The notes under the pieces: generated by a model
Seen by the model: the letters and a program-made list of their open reading frames with translations, nothing else
What the model was told of the DNA's origin: nothing
Database searches by the model: none
Made by a program: the position numbers and the translations under genes
Shown here: positions 48,169 to 58,249 of the stretch, piece by piece
Layout: each line of letters begins with the position of its first letter
Position numbering within the stretch: the stretch's first letter is position 1
NCBI RefSeq assembly: GCF_030651625.1
Contig: NZ_JAUSCF010000012.1
Coordinates: forward strand, 1-64,000
Reading direction: 5' to 3'
Length of the DNA stretch: 64,000 nt
Origin: Hydrogenophaga sp.
Lineage (GTDB): Bacteria; Pseudomonadota; Gammaproteobacteria; Burkholderiales; Burkholderiaceae_C

Positions 48169-49647
48169 ATGTTGATCTCCCTGGATTTCCTTGCCCTGCC
48201 CCTGCTTGCGGCCGCCTCACTGGTGTTCATCAGCGTGCTGGCCGGCGTGTTTTCCGCCAGGGTCGGGTTCTCGTTCCTGCTGGTTTTTCTGGTCGTGGGT
48301 ACGCTCGCAGGCTCCGATGGGCCCGGCGGCCTGGTGTTCGAAGATTTTCGCCTCAGCTTCTGGGTGGGCAACGTGGCGCTCGCCGTGATTCTGCTGGACG
48401 GCGGCTTGCGCACCAACATCACCACTTTCCGCACCGGCCTTCGCCCATCTCTGCTGCTGGCAACTGTGGGCGTCGTTGTATGCACGGCCATCACAGGCGC
48501 AGCGGCCTACTGGTTGCTGGACCTGTCGTGGCCGCTCGCACTGTTGCTGGGCGCGATCGTCGGCTCCACCGACGCCGCAGCGGTGTTCTCGCTGCTCAAA
48601 TCGTCTGGTGTGAAGCTGAACGAGCGGGTGGCGGCCACGCTGGAAATCGAGTCCGGCATGAACGATCCGATGGCGGTCTATCTGACACTGACGTTCATCG
48701 GCATTGCGCTGGCAACCGCCAGCCAGGGCATGGCTGGCCTGGATGCCGAGGCGATCTTCAAATCGCTGCTGCAACAGTTCGGGTGGGGCGCCTTGATGGG
48801 CGCTGCCAGCGGTTTCGGGTTGGCTGGCCTGCTCAAACGCATGGGGCGCGGCGCCGATGGCGGCGGCGGCGTGCGTGCGCTGCTGGTGGTGTCTGGTGGC
48901 CTGGCGGTGTTTGCATTCACCACCTGGCTGGGTGGCTCCGGGTTTCTGGCGGTCTACATGATGGGCGTGATCACCGGCAATCGGGCACGGCGTCAGGTAC
49001 GCCCCTGCCTTTCGGCCATGGACGGTTACGCCTGGCTGGCGCAGGCGGGCATGTTTCTTTTGCTGGGGTTGCTGGTCACGCCAACGGACTTGCTGCGCAC
49101 CATCTGGCCGGCATTGGGTGTTTCGGTGGTTCTGATGTTCATTGCGCGACCGGTGTCGGTCTGGCTGTGTCTGGCGCCGCTGCGCTTCAAGCGCAATGAA
49201 ATCGCCTTCATTTCGTGGGTGGGCCTGCGTGGCGCGGTACCGATTGTGCTGGCGGTGTTCCCTGTGATGGCCGGCGTTCAGGGCGCGCAGACCTTCTTCA
49301 ATGTGGCATTCGTGGTGGTGCTCACCTCCTTGTTGTTGCAGGGTTCCACCATTGCCATGGCGGCACGCAAGACGGGTGTGGACTTGCCCGATCCCGACGA
49401 CACCGAACACGCCCGCCTGGTGTTCGGCGATTTTGTGCTCGACGCCAGCACACCGCTGGAAACCTTGTGCTCTTTTTATGGCCTGCCCGTTCCGGCCGAA
49501 TCGCAACAGTCCGTCGGCCGCTGGCTGCGCCAGGAGCTCAACCGTCCCCCGGTGGAGGGCGACAGTGCGCAACTCGGCCATGCCGAGATCAGTGTGCGCA
49601 GCATGGATGGCGAGCGCATTCAGCAAGTCGGTATCAAGCTGGGCTGA
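48169..49647 (+). CDS. Potassium/proton antiporter (CPA1, NhaP2/CvrA-like)
   Basis: Na+/H+ exchanger core, GSTDAAAVFSLLKSSGVKLNERVAATLEIESGMNDPMAV; C-terminal soluble domain. Confidence 0.92.
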   Translation: MLISLDFLALPLLAAASLVFISVLAGVFSARVGFSFLLVFLVVGTLAGSDGPGGLVFEDFRLSFWVGNVALAVILLDGGLRTNITTFRTGLRPSLLLATVGVVVCTAITGAAAYWLLDLSWPLALLLGAIVGSTDAAAVFSLLKSSGVKLNERVAATLEIESGMNDPMAVYLTLTFIGIALATASQGMAGLDAEAIFKSLLQQFGWGALMGAASGFGLAGLLKRMGRGADGGGGVRALLVVSGGLAVFAFTTWLGGSGFLAVYMMGVITGNRARRQVRPCLSAMDGYAWLAQAGMFLLLGLLVTPTDLLRTIWPALGVSVVLMFIARPVSVWLCLAPLRFKRNEIAFISWVGLRGAVPIVLAVFPVMAGVQGAQTFFNVAFVVVLTSLLLQGSTIAMAARKTGVDLPDPDDTEHARLVFGDFVLDASTPLETLCSFYGLPVPAESQQSVGRWLRQELNRPPVEGDSAQLGHAEISVRSMDGERIQQVGIKLG

Positions 49648-49723
49648 ATCCGGGTCAGCCAGGCGTCACGTCACGCGGGGGATTTCCTGTCGGGCGGCGG
49701 AAGGTGATCCCGGCATGGGTTAT

Positions 49724-49747
49724 ATTAATAACCGTTCGGTCATTAAT
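49724..49747. promoter_or_regulatory. TetR-type operator palindrome
   Basis: ATTAATaACCGttCGGTcATTAAT, 24 bp, one mismatched pair outside the central spacer. Confidence 0.85.
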
Positions 49748-49753
49748 TGAGCC

Positions 49754-50440
49754 ATGCCAGCCATCCCGTCACCGCTTCCCCTTGACACCTCAAACGAAGG
49801 AGAGCCGCGTCAGCGCCGCAGCCGCCGCAAGGAAGCGCGACCGGGTGAACTGCTCGACGCGGCATTGGCGCTGTTCGTCGAAAAGGGCTTTGCCGCCACG
49901 CGCGTTGAAGAGGTGGCTGCGCGCGCGGGCGTATCCAAGGGCACACTGTTCATCTACTTTCCCAGCAAGGAAGAGCTGTTCAAGGCGGTGGTGCGGGAAA
50001 ACATTTCAGGGCGTTTCACCGCCTGGGGCGAGGAACTCGAAACCTACACCGACAGCAGTGCGGAACTGGTGCGCTATTGCATGCATTCCTGGTGGGAGCA
50101 GATCGGCATGTCCGCCGCGTCGGGCATCACCAAGCTGGTCATGAGCGAGGCCGGCATGTTCCCCGAGATCGCGGCCTTCTACCAGCAGGAAGTGATCGAG
50201 CCCGGCCACGACCTGTTGCGCAAGGTGCTCCAGCGGGGCATTGCCAGCGGCGAGTTCCGGCCGATGCCCATCGAGTACGCGGTTTACAGCCTGATTGCAC
50301 CCATGATTTTCCTGCTGATGTGGAAACACTCCATGGCAACCTGCTGCCCACCATCGCAACAGCTTGATCCCGTGAGCTTCATCGACAGCCAGGTCAGCCT
50401 GTTGCTTGGCGGCATGCTGGCCCCCACCAAATCGCGCTGA
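49754..50440 (+). CDS. TetR/AcrR family transcriptional regulator
   Basis: [48 protein letters not shown]. Confidence 0.95.
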   Translation: MPAIPSPLPLDTSNEGEPRQRRSRRKEARPGELLDAALALFVEKGFAATRVEEVAARAGVSKGTLFIYFPSKEELFKAVVRENISGRFTAWGEELETYTDSSAELVRYCMHSWWEQIGMSAASGITKLVMSEAGMFPEIAAFYQQEVIEPGHDLLRKVLQRGIASGEFRPMPIEYAVYSLIAPMIFLLMWKHSMATCCPPSQQLDPVSFIDSQVSLLLGGMLAPTKSR

Positions 50441-50464
50441 ATCCCCCCACACCCGGTCGCCAGC

Positions 50465-51676
50465 ATGTCCATTCCTCGCAAAAGCGCTTCCTGGTTCAAG
50501 TGGCTGCTTCTGGGCGCCTTGGTGCTGGCCCTCGCGTTCGGCCTCTACCGGGCGATTCAGAAGAAACAATCGCAGCAGGCCACCGCCATCGCGGCCGCGC
50601 AGGCGCTGCAGGTCGCACCTGTCTACGAACTCTCGGCCAACGATGTGACCGAGGTAGCGTCCCTCAAACTCACCCAGACGATCATGGTCTCCGGCTCACT
50701 GCAGGCCATTCAGACCGCCACGGTGAAGGCACGTGCCGCCGGCGAACTGCGGGATCTGACCAAGCGCGAAGGCGACCCTGTGATCGCAGGTGAGGTGCTC
50801 GCACGCATCGACAGCACCGAGGCGGAGGCGCGCGTGCGCCAGGCTGCCCGCCAGGCCGACGCCGCGCAGACGCAGGTGGACATCGCACGCCGCGCTCTGG
50901 ACAACAACCAGGCACTGGTGCGCCAGGGGTTCATTTCGGCCACGGCGCTGGAGACATCCAATGCCAACCTCAGGAGCGCCGAAGCCACCCACCAGGCGGC
51001 CATGGCGGCACTCGACATCGCCCGCAAAGGGCTCTCAGACACGACGCTGCGATCGCCTCTGACCGGTCAGGTCTCAGCCCGCCTGGCTCAGAACGGTGAG
51101 CGGGTGGGCATCGATGCACGCATCCTCGATGTGGTGGACCTTTCTTCGTTCGAACTTGCAGCGGCGATCGCGCCAGCCGATGCCGTCGCGGTGCGCGTGG
51201 GCCAGCCGGCCACCGTCCAGGTGGAAGGCCTGAGCGAGCCATTGCAGGCCACGGTGCTGCGTATCAACCCCAGCGTACAGGCCGGCAGTCGAAGCGTGCT
51301 GGTCTACCTGCGCGTGCCTGCCCAGCCCGGCATGCGCCAGGGCCTGTTCGCGCAAGGCAGCATCAGCACCGGCCAGCTCCATGCGCTGGCTGTACCGCTG
51401 TCGGCTGTGCGCAATGACAGACCTCTGCCCTACGTGCAGGTGGTGCAAGAAGGGATCGTCAGGCATGTGACGTTGCAGCCGGGCGCGCTGGGTGCAATGA
51501 ATGGTGAGCCCATGCGAGTGGTCGAGGGCCTGCCAGCCGGCACGGTGGTGCTGCGGGCCCAGGCCGGCTTGATCCGCGAGGGAACGGCGGTGCGTGCAGG
51601 TACGGCTGAAACAGGCGCAGCAACCGCGGCCCCTGATGGGTCCATTGCGCCCGCTGCACCGACCAACGTCAACTGA
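50465..51676 (+). CDS. RND efflux periplasmic adaptor subunit
   Basis: N-terminal anchor; MFP motifs GSLQAIQTATVKARAAGELRDLTKREGDPVIAGEVLARID. Confidence 0.95.
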   Translation: MSIPRKSASWFKWLLLGALVLALAFGLYRAIQKKQSQQATAIAAAQALQVAPVYELSANDVTEVASLKLTQTIMVSGSLQAIQTATVKARAAGELRDLTKREGDPVIAGEVLARIDSTEAEARVRQAARQADAAQTQVDIARRALDNNQALVRQGFISATALETSNANLRSAEATHQAAMAALDIARKGLSDTTLRSPLTGQVSARLAQNGERVGIDARILDVVDLSSFELAAAIAPADAVAVRVGQPATVQVEGLSEPLQATVLRINPSVQAGSRSVLVYLRVPAQPGMRQGLFAQGSISTGQLHALAVPLSAVRNDRPLPYVQVVQEGIVRHVTLQPGALGAMNGEPMRVVEGLPAGTVVLRAQAGLIREGTAVRAGTAETGAATAAPDGSIAPAAPTNVN

Positions 51677-51685
51677 ACCCAACCC

Positions 51686-54600
51686 ATGTGGTTCACCCGC
51701 ATCTCCCTGCTCAACCCGGTGTTCGCCACCATGGTGATGGTGGCCTTCGTGGTGCTGGGGGTGTTCTCGTTTCAGCGGCTGCAAGTGGACCAGTTCCCCA
51801 GCATCGACTTCCCGGTCGTGGTCGTCACCACGGCCTATCCAGGCGCATCGCCGGAGATTGTGGAGTCCGAAGTCACCAAGCGGGTTGAAGAAGCCGTCAA
51901 CGCGATCGCGGGCGTGAACGCCATCACCTCGCGAAGCTACGAGGGCTCTTCGATTGTCATCGTTGAATTCCAGCTCACGGTGGACGGGCGCAAAGGCGCC
52001 GAGGATGTGCGCGAGAAGATCGCCATCCTGCGCCCGGTGTTCCGCGACGAAGTGGAAGAGCCGCGCGTGTTGCGCTTCGATCCGGCCAGCCGCGCCATCT
52101 GGTCGGTGGCCGTCATTCCCGAAGCAATCAACGGCCAGGCCCCGAGCGCAGTCGAGCTCACCACCTGGGCCGAACAGACCCTGAAGAAGCGTCTGGAGAA
52201 CGTGCGAGGCGTGGGCTCCGTGAATCTGGTGGGTGGCACTCGCCGCGCCATCAACATCGACCTTGACCCCGTGGCCATGGAGGCCCTTGGCGTGTCGGCC
52301 GATCAGATCGCCAACGCGGTGCGCAACGAAAACCAGGACCTGCCCGTGGGCGCGCTCAAGACCGGCGAGCGCGAGCGCGTCGTGCAGGTGCTTTCGCGCT
52401 TGCACAACCCGGATGATTTCAACGGCATCATCGTCGCGCGTCGTGGCGGACAGGCGGTGAGGCTGGGCGAACTGGCCCGCATCACAGACGGCACCGAAGA
52501 AGTGGAAAGCCTGGCGCTCTACAACGGACAGCGCACACTGTTGCTGCAGGTTCAGAAAGCCCAGGACGAAAACACCATAGCCGTGACCGACGGACTCAAG
52601 GCGGCGGTGGAAACCCTCGCGGCAGAGTTGCCTCCGGGCATGCGGCTGGAGCAAATTGCCGACGGTTCACGGCCGATCCGGGTGTCGGTGGACAACGTTC
52701 GCCGCACCTTGATCGAAGGCGCCTTGCTGACGGTGCTGATCGTGTTTCTGTTTCTCAACTCGTGGCGTTCCACCGTCATCACCGGCCTCACCTTGCCGAT
52801 CGCGCTCATCGGCACCTTCTTCTTCATGAACCTGTTCGGGTTCACCATCAACATGATCACGCTGATGGCACTCACGCTGTCGGTCGGGCTGCTGATCGAC
52901 GACGCCATCGTGGTGCGCGAAAACATCGTGCGCCACGTGCAGATGGGCAAAACGCCTTACCAGGCCGCGCTGGACGGCACCCAGGAGATCGGTCTGGCGG
53001 TGCTGGCCACCACGCTGTCCATTGTGGCGGTGTTCCTGCCCATCGGCTTCATGGGCGGCATCATCGGCAAGTTCTTCCACGAGTTCGGTATCACGATGGT
53101 GGCCGCCGTGCTGATCTCCATGTTCGTGAGCTTCACGCTCGACCCCATGCTGTCGTCCATCTGGCACGACCCGGCGATTGAACAGCACGGCCAGCCGTTC
53201 CGGCCCAAGACCTGGTACGACCGCACCATCGGCCGCGTCACCCACTGGTTTGACGGTGTCCAGGACGACCTGACGGAAGCCTACCAGGGCGCACTGAAAT
53301 GGTCGCTCAGGCACAAGCTGCTCACGCTGGGCCTGGCGCTGGCCACCTTTGTCGGCAGCCTGTTCATCGTGCCCGTGCTGGGCAGCGAATTTGTCCCCAA
53401 GGCCGACTTCTCCGAAACCTCGCTCAGCTTCCATACACCGGTGGGCTCATCCCTGCAGACCACCGAAGCCAAGACAAAACAGGTCGAGGCGATCCTGCGC
53501 GAGTTTCCGGAGGTGCAGTACACGCTCTCCACCATCAACACCGGTAACGCCCAGGGCGCCATGTACGCCAGCGTCTACGTGCGCCTGGTGGACCGCAAAG
53601 ACCGCTTGCTGAGCGCGGACGCCATGTCGGCCCAGTTGCGTGAGCGCCTGCGCAGCGTGCCGGGCATCACCGTCACGCACGTGGGCCTGCTCGATGCGGT
53701 GGGGGGCAACAAGCAGGTGGAGTTTTCACTGCAAGGCGATGACCTTGTCGAGCTTGAACGGCTGACCACCCAGGTGATGGACCGAATCCGGCCGATCGTG
53801 GGCCTGGTGGACCTCGACGCGAGCGTCAAGCCCGACAAGCCGACGGTCGATGTGCGGGTGCGCCGCGACATCGCGTCCGACGCGGGCTTGAACGCGGCCA
53901 TGGTGGCCAACAGCCTGCGCACCCTGGTGGCGGGGCAAACGGTGGGCAACTGGCGCGCGCAGGACGGACAAAGCTACAACGTCAACGTGCGGCTGCCACC
54001 GGAACAACGGGCACAAGCCAGTCAGCTGGAACAGTTGCCTTTCATGGTGGGGAACACGGGTGGCGAGGGGTCGGCCGTGGTTCGGCTTGGTCAGATCGCC
54101 GAGGTGGTCGAATCCACCGGTCCCAACCAGATCAACCGCCGCAACCTCAACCGCGAAGTGGCCATCACCGCCAATGTGTACGGCCGTTCGGCTGGCGAAG
54201 TCTCGACCGAAATCCGGCAGGTGCTCGACACAATCGCATTCCCTCCGGGCTACCGGCATGAATTCGGCGGCTCCACCAAGAACATGGAAGAATCGTTTGG
54301 CTACGCCTTGTCGGCGCTGGCGCTGGCGGTGATCTTCATCTACATGATTCTGGCCAGCCAGTTCCAGAGCTTTCTGCAGCCGCTCGCGCTGATGACCGCC
54401 CTGCCGCTGACGCTGATCGGCGTGGTGCTCACGCTCATGATGTTCGGCTCCACCATGAGCATGTTCTCGGTCATCGGCATCATCCTGCTGATGGGTCTGG
54501 TCACCAAGAACGCCATCCTGCTGGTCGACTTTGCCATTCGGGCCCGGGAAGGGCGCGCCGGCATGGAGGCGCTGGAACGCGAGCCGGCGCTGTTGATGGC

Positions 54601-54892
54601 CGCCCGTGTCCGCCTGCGCCCCATCCTCATGACCACACTGGCCATGGTGTTCGGCATGGTGCCCCTGGCGTTTGCGCTCACGGAAGGTTCGGAACAGCGC
54701 GCGCCCATGGGCCAGGCCGTCATCGGCGGTGTGATCACGTCGTCACTGCTGACGCTGGTGGTCGTTCCGGTGGTGTACTGCTACATGGACGATCTGGCCC
54801 AGTGGTTCCGGCGGCGGCTGGGTCTGGCGCCCCGCACATTGCCCTTCACGCCTGCACCGCCTGTCACGCCGGCGCAGTCGGACGCTCAGTAA
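51686..54892 (+). CDS. RND efflux permease (AcrB/MexB superfamily)
   Basis: 1068 aa; [52 protein letters not shown]. Confidence 0.96.
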   Translation: MWFTRISLLNPVFATMVMVAFVVLGVFSFQRLQVDQFPSIDFPVVVVTTAYPGASPEIVESEVTKRVEEAVNAIAGVNAITSRSYEGSSIVIVEFQLTVDGRKGAEDVREKIAILRPVFRDEVEEPRVLRFDPASRAIWSVAVIPEAINGQAPSAVELTTWAEQTLKKRLENVRGVGSVNLVGGTRRAINIDLDPVAMEALGVSADQIANAVRNENQDLPVGALKTGERERVVQVLSRLHNPDDFNGIIVARRGGQAVRLGELARITDGTEEVESLALYNGQRTLLLQVQKAQDENTIAVTDGLKAAVETLAAELPPGMRLEQIADGSRPIRVSVDNVRRTLIEGALLTVLIVFLFLNSWRSTVITGLTLPIALIGTFFFMNLFGFTINMITLMALTLSVGLLIDDAIVVRENIVRHVQMGKTPYQAALDGTQEIGLAVLATTLSIVAVFLPIGFMGGIIGKFFHEFGITMVAAVLISMFVSFTLDPMLSSIWHDPAIEQHGQPFRPKTWYDRTIGRVTHWFDGVQDDLTEAYQGALKWSLRHKLLTLGLALATFVGSLFIVPVLGSEFVPKADFSETSLSFHTPVGSSLQTTEAKTKQVEAILREFPEVQYTLSTINTGNAQGAMYASVYVRLVDRKDRLLSADAMSAQLRERLRSVPGITVTHVGLLDAVGGNKQVEFSLQGDDLVELERLTTQVMDRIRPIVGLVDLDASVKPDKPTVDVRVRRDIASDAGLNAAMVANSLRTLVAGQTVGNWRAQDGQSYNVNVRLPPEQRAQASQLEQLPFMVGNTGGEGSAVVRLGQIAEVVESTGPNQINRRNLNREVAITANVYGRSAGEVSTEIRQVLDTIAFPPGYRHEFGGSTKNMEESFGYALSALALAVIFIYMILASQFQSFLQPLALMTALPLTLIGVVLTLMMFGSTMSMFSVIGIILLMGLVTKNAILLVDFAIRAREGRAGMEALEREPALLMAARVRLRPILMTTLAMVFGMVPLAFALTEGSEQRAPMGQAVIGGVITSSLLTLVVVPVVYCYMDDLAQWFRRRLGLAPRTLPFTPAPPVTPAQSDAQ

Positions 54893-54934
54893 AATGCCAC
54901 ATCGACGTACAATATACCCCAAGGAGTATAAGTA

Positions 54935-55639
54935 ATGACAGCGCCCACCACCTCCAACCGGCTCGGCCTCGATCAGGCCCGGTTCAACATGATCGAACAG
55001 CAGATCCGCCCCTGGGAGGTTCTGGATGCCCAGGTGCTGGACCTGTTGACCCGCGTGCATCGGGAAGAATTTGCGCCGGCAGCGCACCGGGCGCTGGCTT
55101 TTGCCGACATGGAACTGCCGCTCACCCAGCCTGCGGCTGAAGGCAAGGTCATGCTGGCACCGCGCGTCGAGGCTCGCATGCTGCAGGACCTGCAGCTTCA
55201 GCCCGGCGACAAGGTGCTGGAAATCGGAACCGGCAGCGGTCACATGGCAGCCCTCATGGCCAGCCTTGCGCAGCGTGTGGTCACCCTGGAAATCGATGAA
55301 ACCCTGGCCAGCGCCGCGCGGCGCAACCTTCAGAACGCCGGCATCAACAACGTGGACGTGCGGGTGGCCGATGCCACAGCCCAGCAGTTCGCAGCATGTG
55401 CCACCGAAGCGCCCTACAACGCCATCTTGCTCAGCGGATCGGTGACCGAAGTGCCTGCGACCTTGCTCAGCCTGCTCGCGCCCGGCGGACGCCTGATGGC
55501 CATTGTGGGCGACGAACCCATGATGCGCGCCACCATCGTCACCCGTACGGCCGAAGCCGCGTTCCAGACCGCCCAGCCCTGGGACACGGTAGCGCCCAGG
55601 CTCCTGCATTTCCCTGAACCCTCCCGCTTCCATTTCTAA
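54935..55639 (+). CDS. Protein-L-isoaspartate O-methyltransferase family protein
   Basis: VLEIGTGSGHMAALMASLAQRVVTLEIDE. Confidence 0.9.
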   Translation: MTAPTTSNRLGLDQARFNMIEQQIRPWEVLDAQVLDLLTRVHREEFAPAAHRALAFADMELPLTQPAAEGKVMLAPRVEARMLQDLQLQPGDKVLEIGTGSGHMAALMASLAQRVVTLEIDETLASAARRNLQNAGINNVDVRVADATAQQFAACATEAPYNAILLSGSVTEVPATLLSLLAPGGRLMAIVGDEPMMRATIVTRTAEAAFQTAQPWDTVAPRLLHFPEPSRFHF

Positions 55640-55652
55640 GGCAGCCCCAGCC

Positions 55653-56003
55653 ATGAACGCCATCCAGCCGTCCCACTTCGCGCAGTGGCTTGAGCATGCC
55701 AGGGCGCGCGCTCCTGAAGGCCCTTTGCCGGTCGTGCTGGACGTGCGCGAACCTTGGGAATTCCAGACCGCTTCCGTGACACCCAATGACTTCGAGTTGA
55801 CAAAGATGCCGATGCGCTCTGTGCCCGCGCGCTACATGGAACTGGACCGTTCGCGGCCGATCGCCTGCCTCTGCCACCATGGGGCGCGAAGTGCACAGGT
55901 GGTGCGTTTCCTCATGGAACAGGGCTTTACTGAAGTGGTCAACATCCACGGTGGCATTCACGCCTGGTCACAGGAAAAAGATCCTTCGGTGCCGCAGTAT
56001 TGA
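55653..56003 (+). CDS. Rhodanese-like domain protein
   Basis: VVLDVREPWEF; active site CHHGARSAQVVRFL. Confidence 0.94.
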   Translation: MNAIQPSHFAQWLEHARARAPEGPLPVVLDVREPWEFQTASVTPNDFELTKMPMRSVPARYMELDRSRPIACLCHHGARSAQVVRFLMEQGFTEVVNIHGGIHAWSQEKDPSVPQY

Positions 56004-56081
56004 ACTCTTCAGGCGCGACCGCGCCGCTCTGGGTCCGCCCGCCATGGGTTATTCAGTCTTTCTTTCATAAAGGTTCCTGTC

Positions 56082-57440
56082 ATGACGCCCTACTCAGCCA
56101 GCCCACAGCCCACTCGCACCCGGTCTGCCCTGGGTCGCTCGGCCCTCGCTGCCCTGCTCTCGCTCGGCACAATGGGCGCGCAGGCACAGAATCTGGTGGA
56201 ACTGTTCGAGGATGCCCGTGGCTTTGATGCCAGCTACCTTTCTGCACGTTCACAGTTTGATGCCAATCTCGCACGCGCAGAACAGGCACGAGCAGGGCTC
56301 CTGCCCCAGGCGGGTCTGTCCGCCGGTGCAAGCTGGGGCAACGTCGACACCGCAGGTATCGGGTCAAGCCGCAACGTCAACAACCAGAACGTGACGCTCT
56401 CGGCCAACCAACCCCTTTACCGCCCGGCCAACAGGCTGGCTTTCGAACAGGGACAATTGTTGATCGATGTGGCCCGGGCGCAACTGGTTGAGGCCGAACA
56501 GGACCTGGTCTTGCGAACCACCACCGCCTACTTCGATGTATTGGCTGCCGTTGACACGCTGGCCTTTGTGCAGGCACAGAAATCCGCCGTGGGCGAGCAG
56601 TTGGCTGCTGCCAAGCGCAACTTTGAAGTCGGCACCACCACCATCACCGATTCGCGCGAAGCGCAAGCCCGCTTCGACCTTGTGCTGGCGCAGGAAATTG
56701 CTGCCGAGAACGACCTCCGGGTCAAGCGGCTCGCGCTGGACCAGCTCGTGGGAAAGAATGGCGTGACACCCCGGCCCTTGGCAATACCGGTCGCGTTGCC
56801 GGCCATCAGCCCGGCCGATCCGGAAGCCTGGGTCGCGCAGGCCGAAGCGGCACACCCCACCCTTCTTCAAGCCACACGAAGCCTGGAAGTTGCCCAGCTT
56901 GAAACCCGCAAGGCCGAGGCAGGGCACAAGCCCACACTCGATCTGGTGGGCCAGTACCAGGTCGCGCGCGGACCTTCCACGGTGTTTCCGACCGCTGGCA
57001 ATGTGCGCACCAACACCGCCAGTGTGGGCGTGCAGTTCAACTTGCCGCTGTTTGCCGGCTACGCGATCCAGAATCGGGTCAAGGAAACACTGGCGCTCGA
57101 AGAAAAGGCCCGCACCGACCTCGAAGCCGCCAGACGCGGTGTGACACAGGCCACCCGCAGCGCCTACTTTGGCGTGCTTTCCGGCCAAGGCCAGGTCAAG
57201 GCACTGGAAGCCGCAGAGGCCTCCAGCCAAAGCGCGCTGGAGGCCAACCAGCTCGGCTATCAGGTGGGCGTGCGAATCAACATCGACGTGCTCAACGCCC
57301 AAAGCCAGCTGTTCCAGACCAAGCGCGATCTGGCACAGGCCCGCTACAACGTTCTTTTGGGTCAGCTGCGACTCAAGCAGGCCAGCGGTCAACTCACCCC
57401 CGCAGACCTGCAAGCCATCAACGCCCTGCTCGCCCAGTAA
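56082..57440 (+). CDS. TolC family outer membrane protein
   Basis: Signal peptide; LVELFEDARGFDASYLSARSQFDANLARAEQARAGLLPQ; paired OEP repeats. Confidence 0.94.
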   Translation: MTPYSASPQPTRTRSALGRSALAALLSLGTMGAQAQNLVELFEDARGFDASYLSARSQFDANLARAEQARAGLLPQAGLSAGASWGNVDTAGIGSSRNVNNQNVTLSANQPLYRPANRLAFEQGQLLIDVARAQLVEAEQDLVLRTTTAYFDVLAAVDTLAFVQAQKSAVGEQLAAAKRNFEVGTTTITDSREAQARFDLVLAQEIAAENDLRVKRLALDQLVGKNGVTPRPLAIPVALPAISPADPEAWVAQAEAAHPTLLQATRSLEVAQLETRKAEAGHKPTLDLVGQYQVARGPSTVFPTAGNVRTNTASVGVQFNLPLFAGYAIQNRVKETLALEEKARTDLEAARRGVTQATRSAYFGVLSGQGQVKALEAAEASSQSALEANQLGYQVGVRINIDVLNAQSQLFQTKRDLAQARYNVLLGQLRLKQASGQLTPADLQAINALLAQ

Positions 57441-57508
57441 AAGCGAGCTACACTGCCCGGCACGCATGCGCCAAGCGCGGTCTTGCCTGCGATCAGTGAA
57501 GGGTTTTC

Positions 57509-58249
57509 ATGCAAGCAGTGAATGTGCTGTGCATCAAGTGGGGCAAAAAATACGGCCCGGAGTACGTCAACAAGCTGCACAACATGGTCGGGCGCAATCT
57601 CAGGCGTCCTTTCCGCTTTGTGTGCCTGACCGATGATGCAGCGGGGATCGATCCCCAGATCGAAGTCAAACCGATCCCGGCCATCGGCTTCGACGAATTT
57701 GATCAACGCAAGCCATGGACTTTCGCCCACGGCTGGCTCAAGCTCACCAGCTTCGCCAATCCCCTGTACGACCTTCAAGGCCGAACGCTTTTTCTCGACC
57801 TCGACATCGTCATCCTCGACAGTCTCGACCCCTTCTTTGATCAAAAAGGCGACTTCATCGTCATCAAGGAATGGGACAAGTCCGACGGCACCGGGAACAC
57901 GTCGGCCTACCTCTACACGATCGGCGCGCACACCGACGCCCTTGAACACCTGAAAAACAACTACCCAGCGTCCATTGCCGACGTGCGCAATGAGCAGGAA
58001 TTCATCACAGGCTATCTCTCGCGCCAGGGCAAGCTCAGCTACTGGCCCGAAGCGTGGTGCCGCAGCTTCAAGCGGCACTGCCTGCGGCGCGGCCTCATGG
58101 GCTGGTTCGCACCACCGCAGATCCCGTCAGGCGCCCGCATCATTGCCTTCCACGGCAAACCCAACCCCCCCGATGCGATAGCCGGTGTGAGCGGCAAGTG
58201 GTACCGCCGCGTCATGCCCACGCAGTGGGTTGCCGACCATTGGCGGTGA
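57509..58249 (+). CDS. Glycosyltransferase family protein
   Basis: RTLFLDLDIVILDSLDPFF DxD-type motif; adjacent to the Kdo transferase. Confidence 0.75.
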   Translation: MQAVNVLCIKWGKKYGPEYVNKLHNMVGRNLRRPFRFVCLTDDAAGIDPQIEVKPIPAIGFDEFDQRKPWTFAHGWLKLTSFANPLYDLQGRTLFLDLDIVILDSLDPFFDQKGDFIVIKEWDKSDGTGNTSAYLYTIGAHTDALEHLKNNYPASIADVRNEQEFITGYLSRQGKLSYWPEAWCRSFKRHCLRRGLMGWFAPPQIPSGARIIAFHGKPNPPDAIAGVSGKWYRRVMPTQWVADHWR

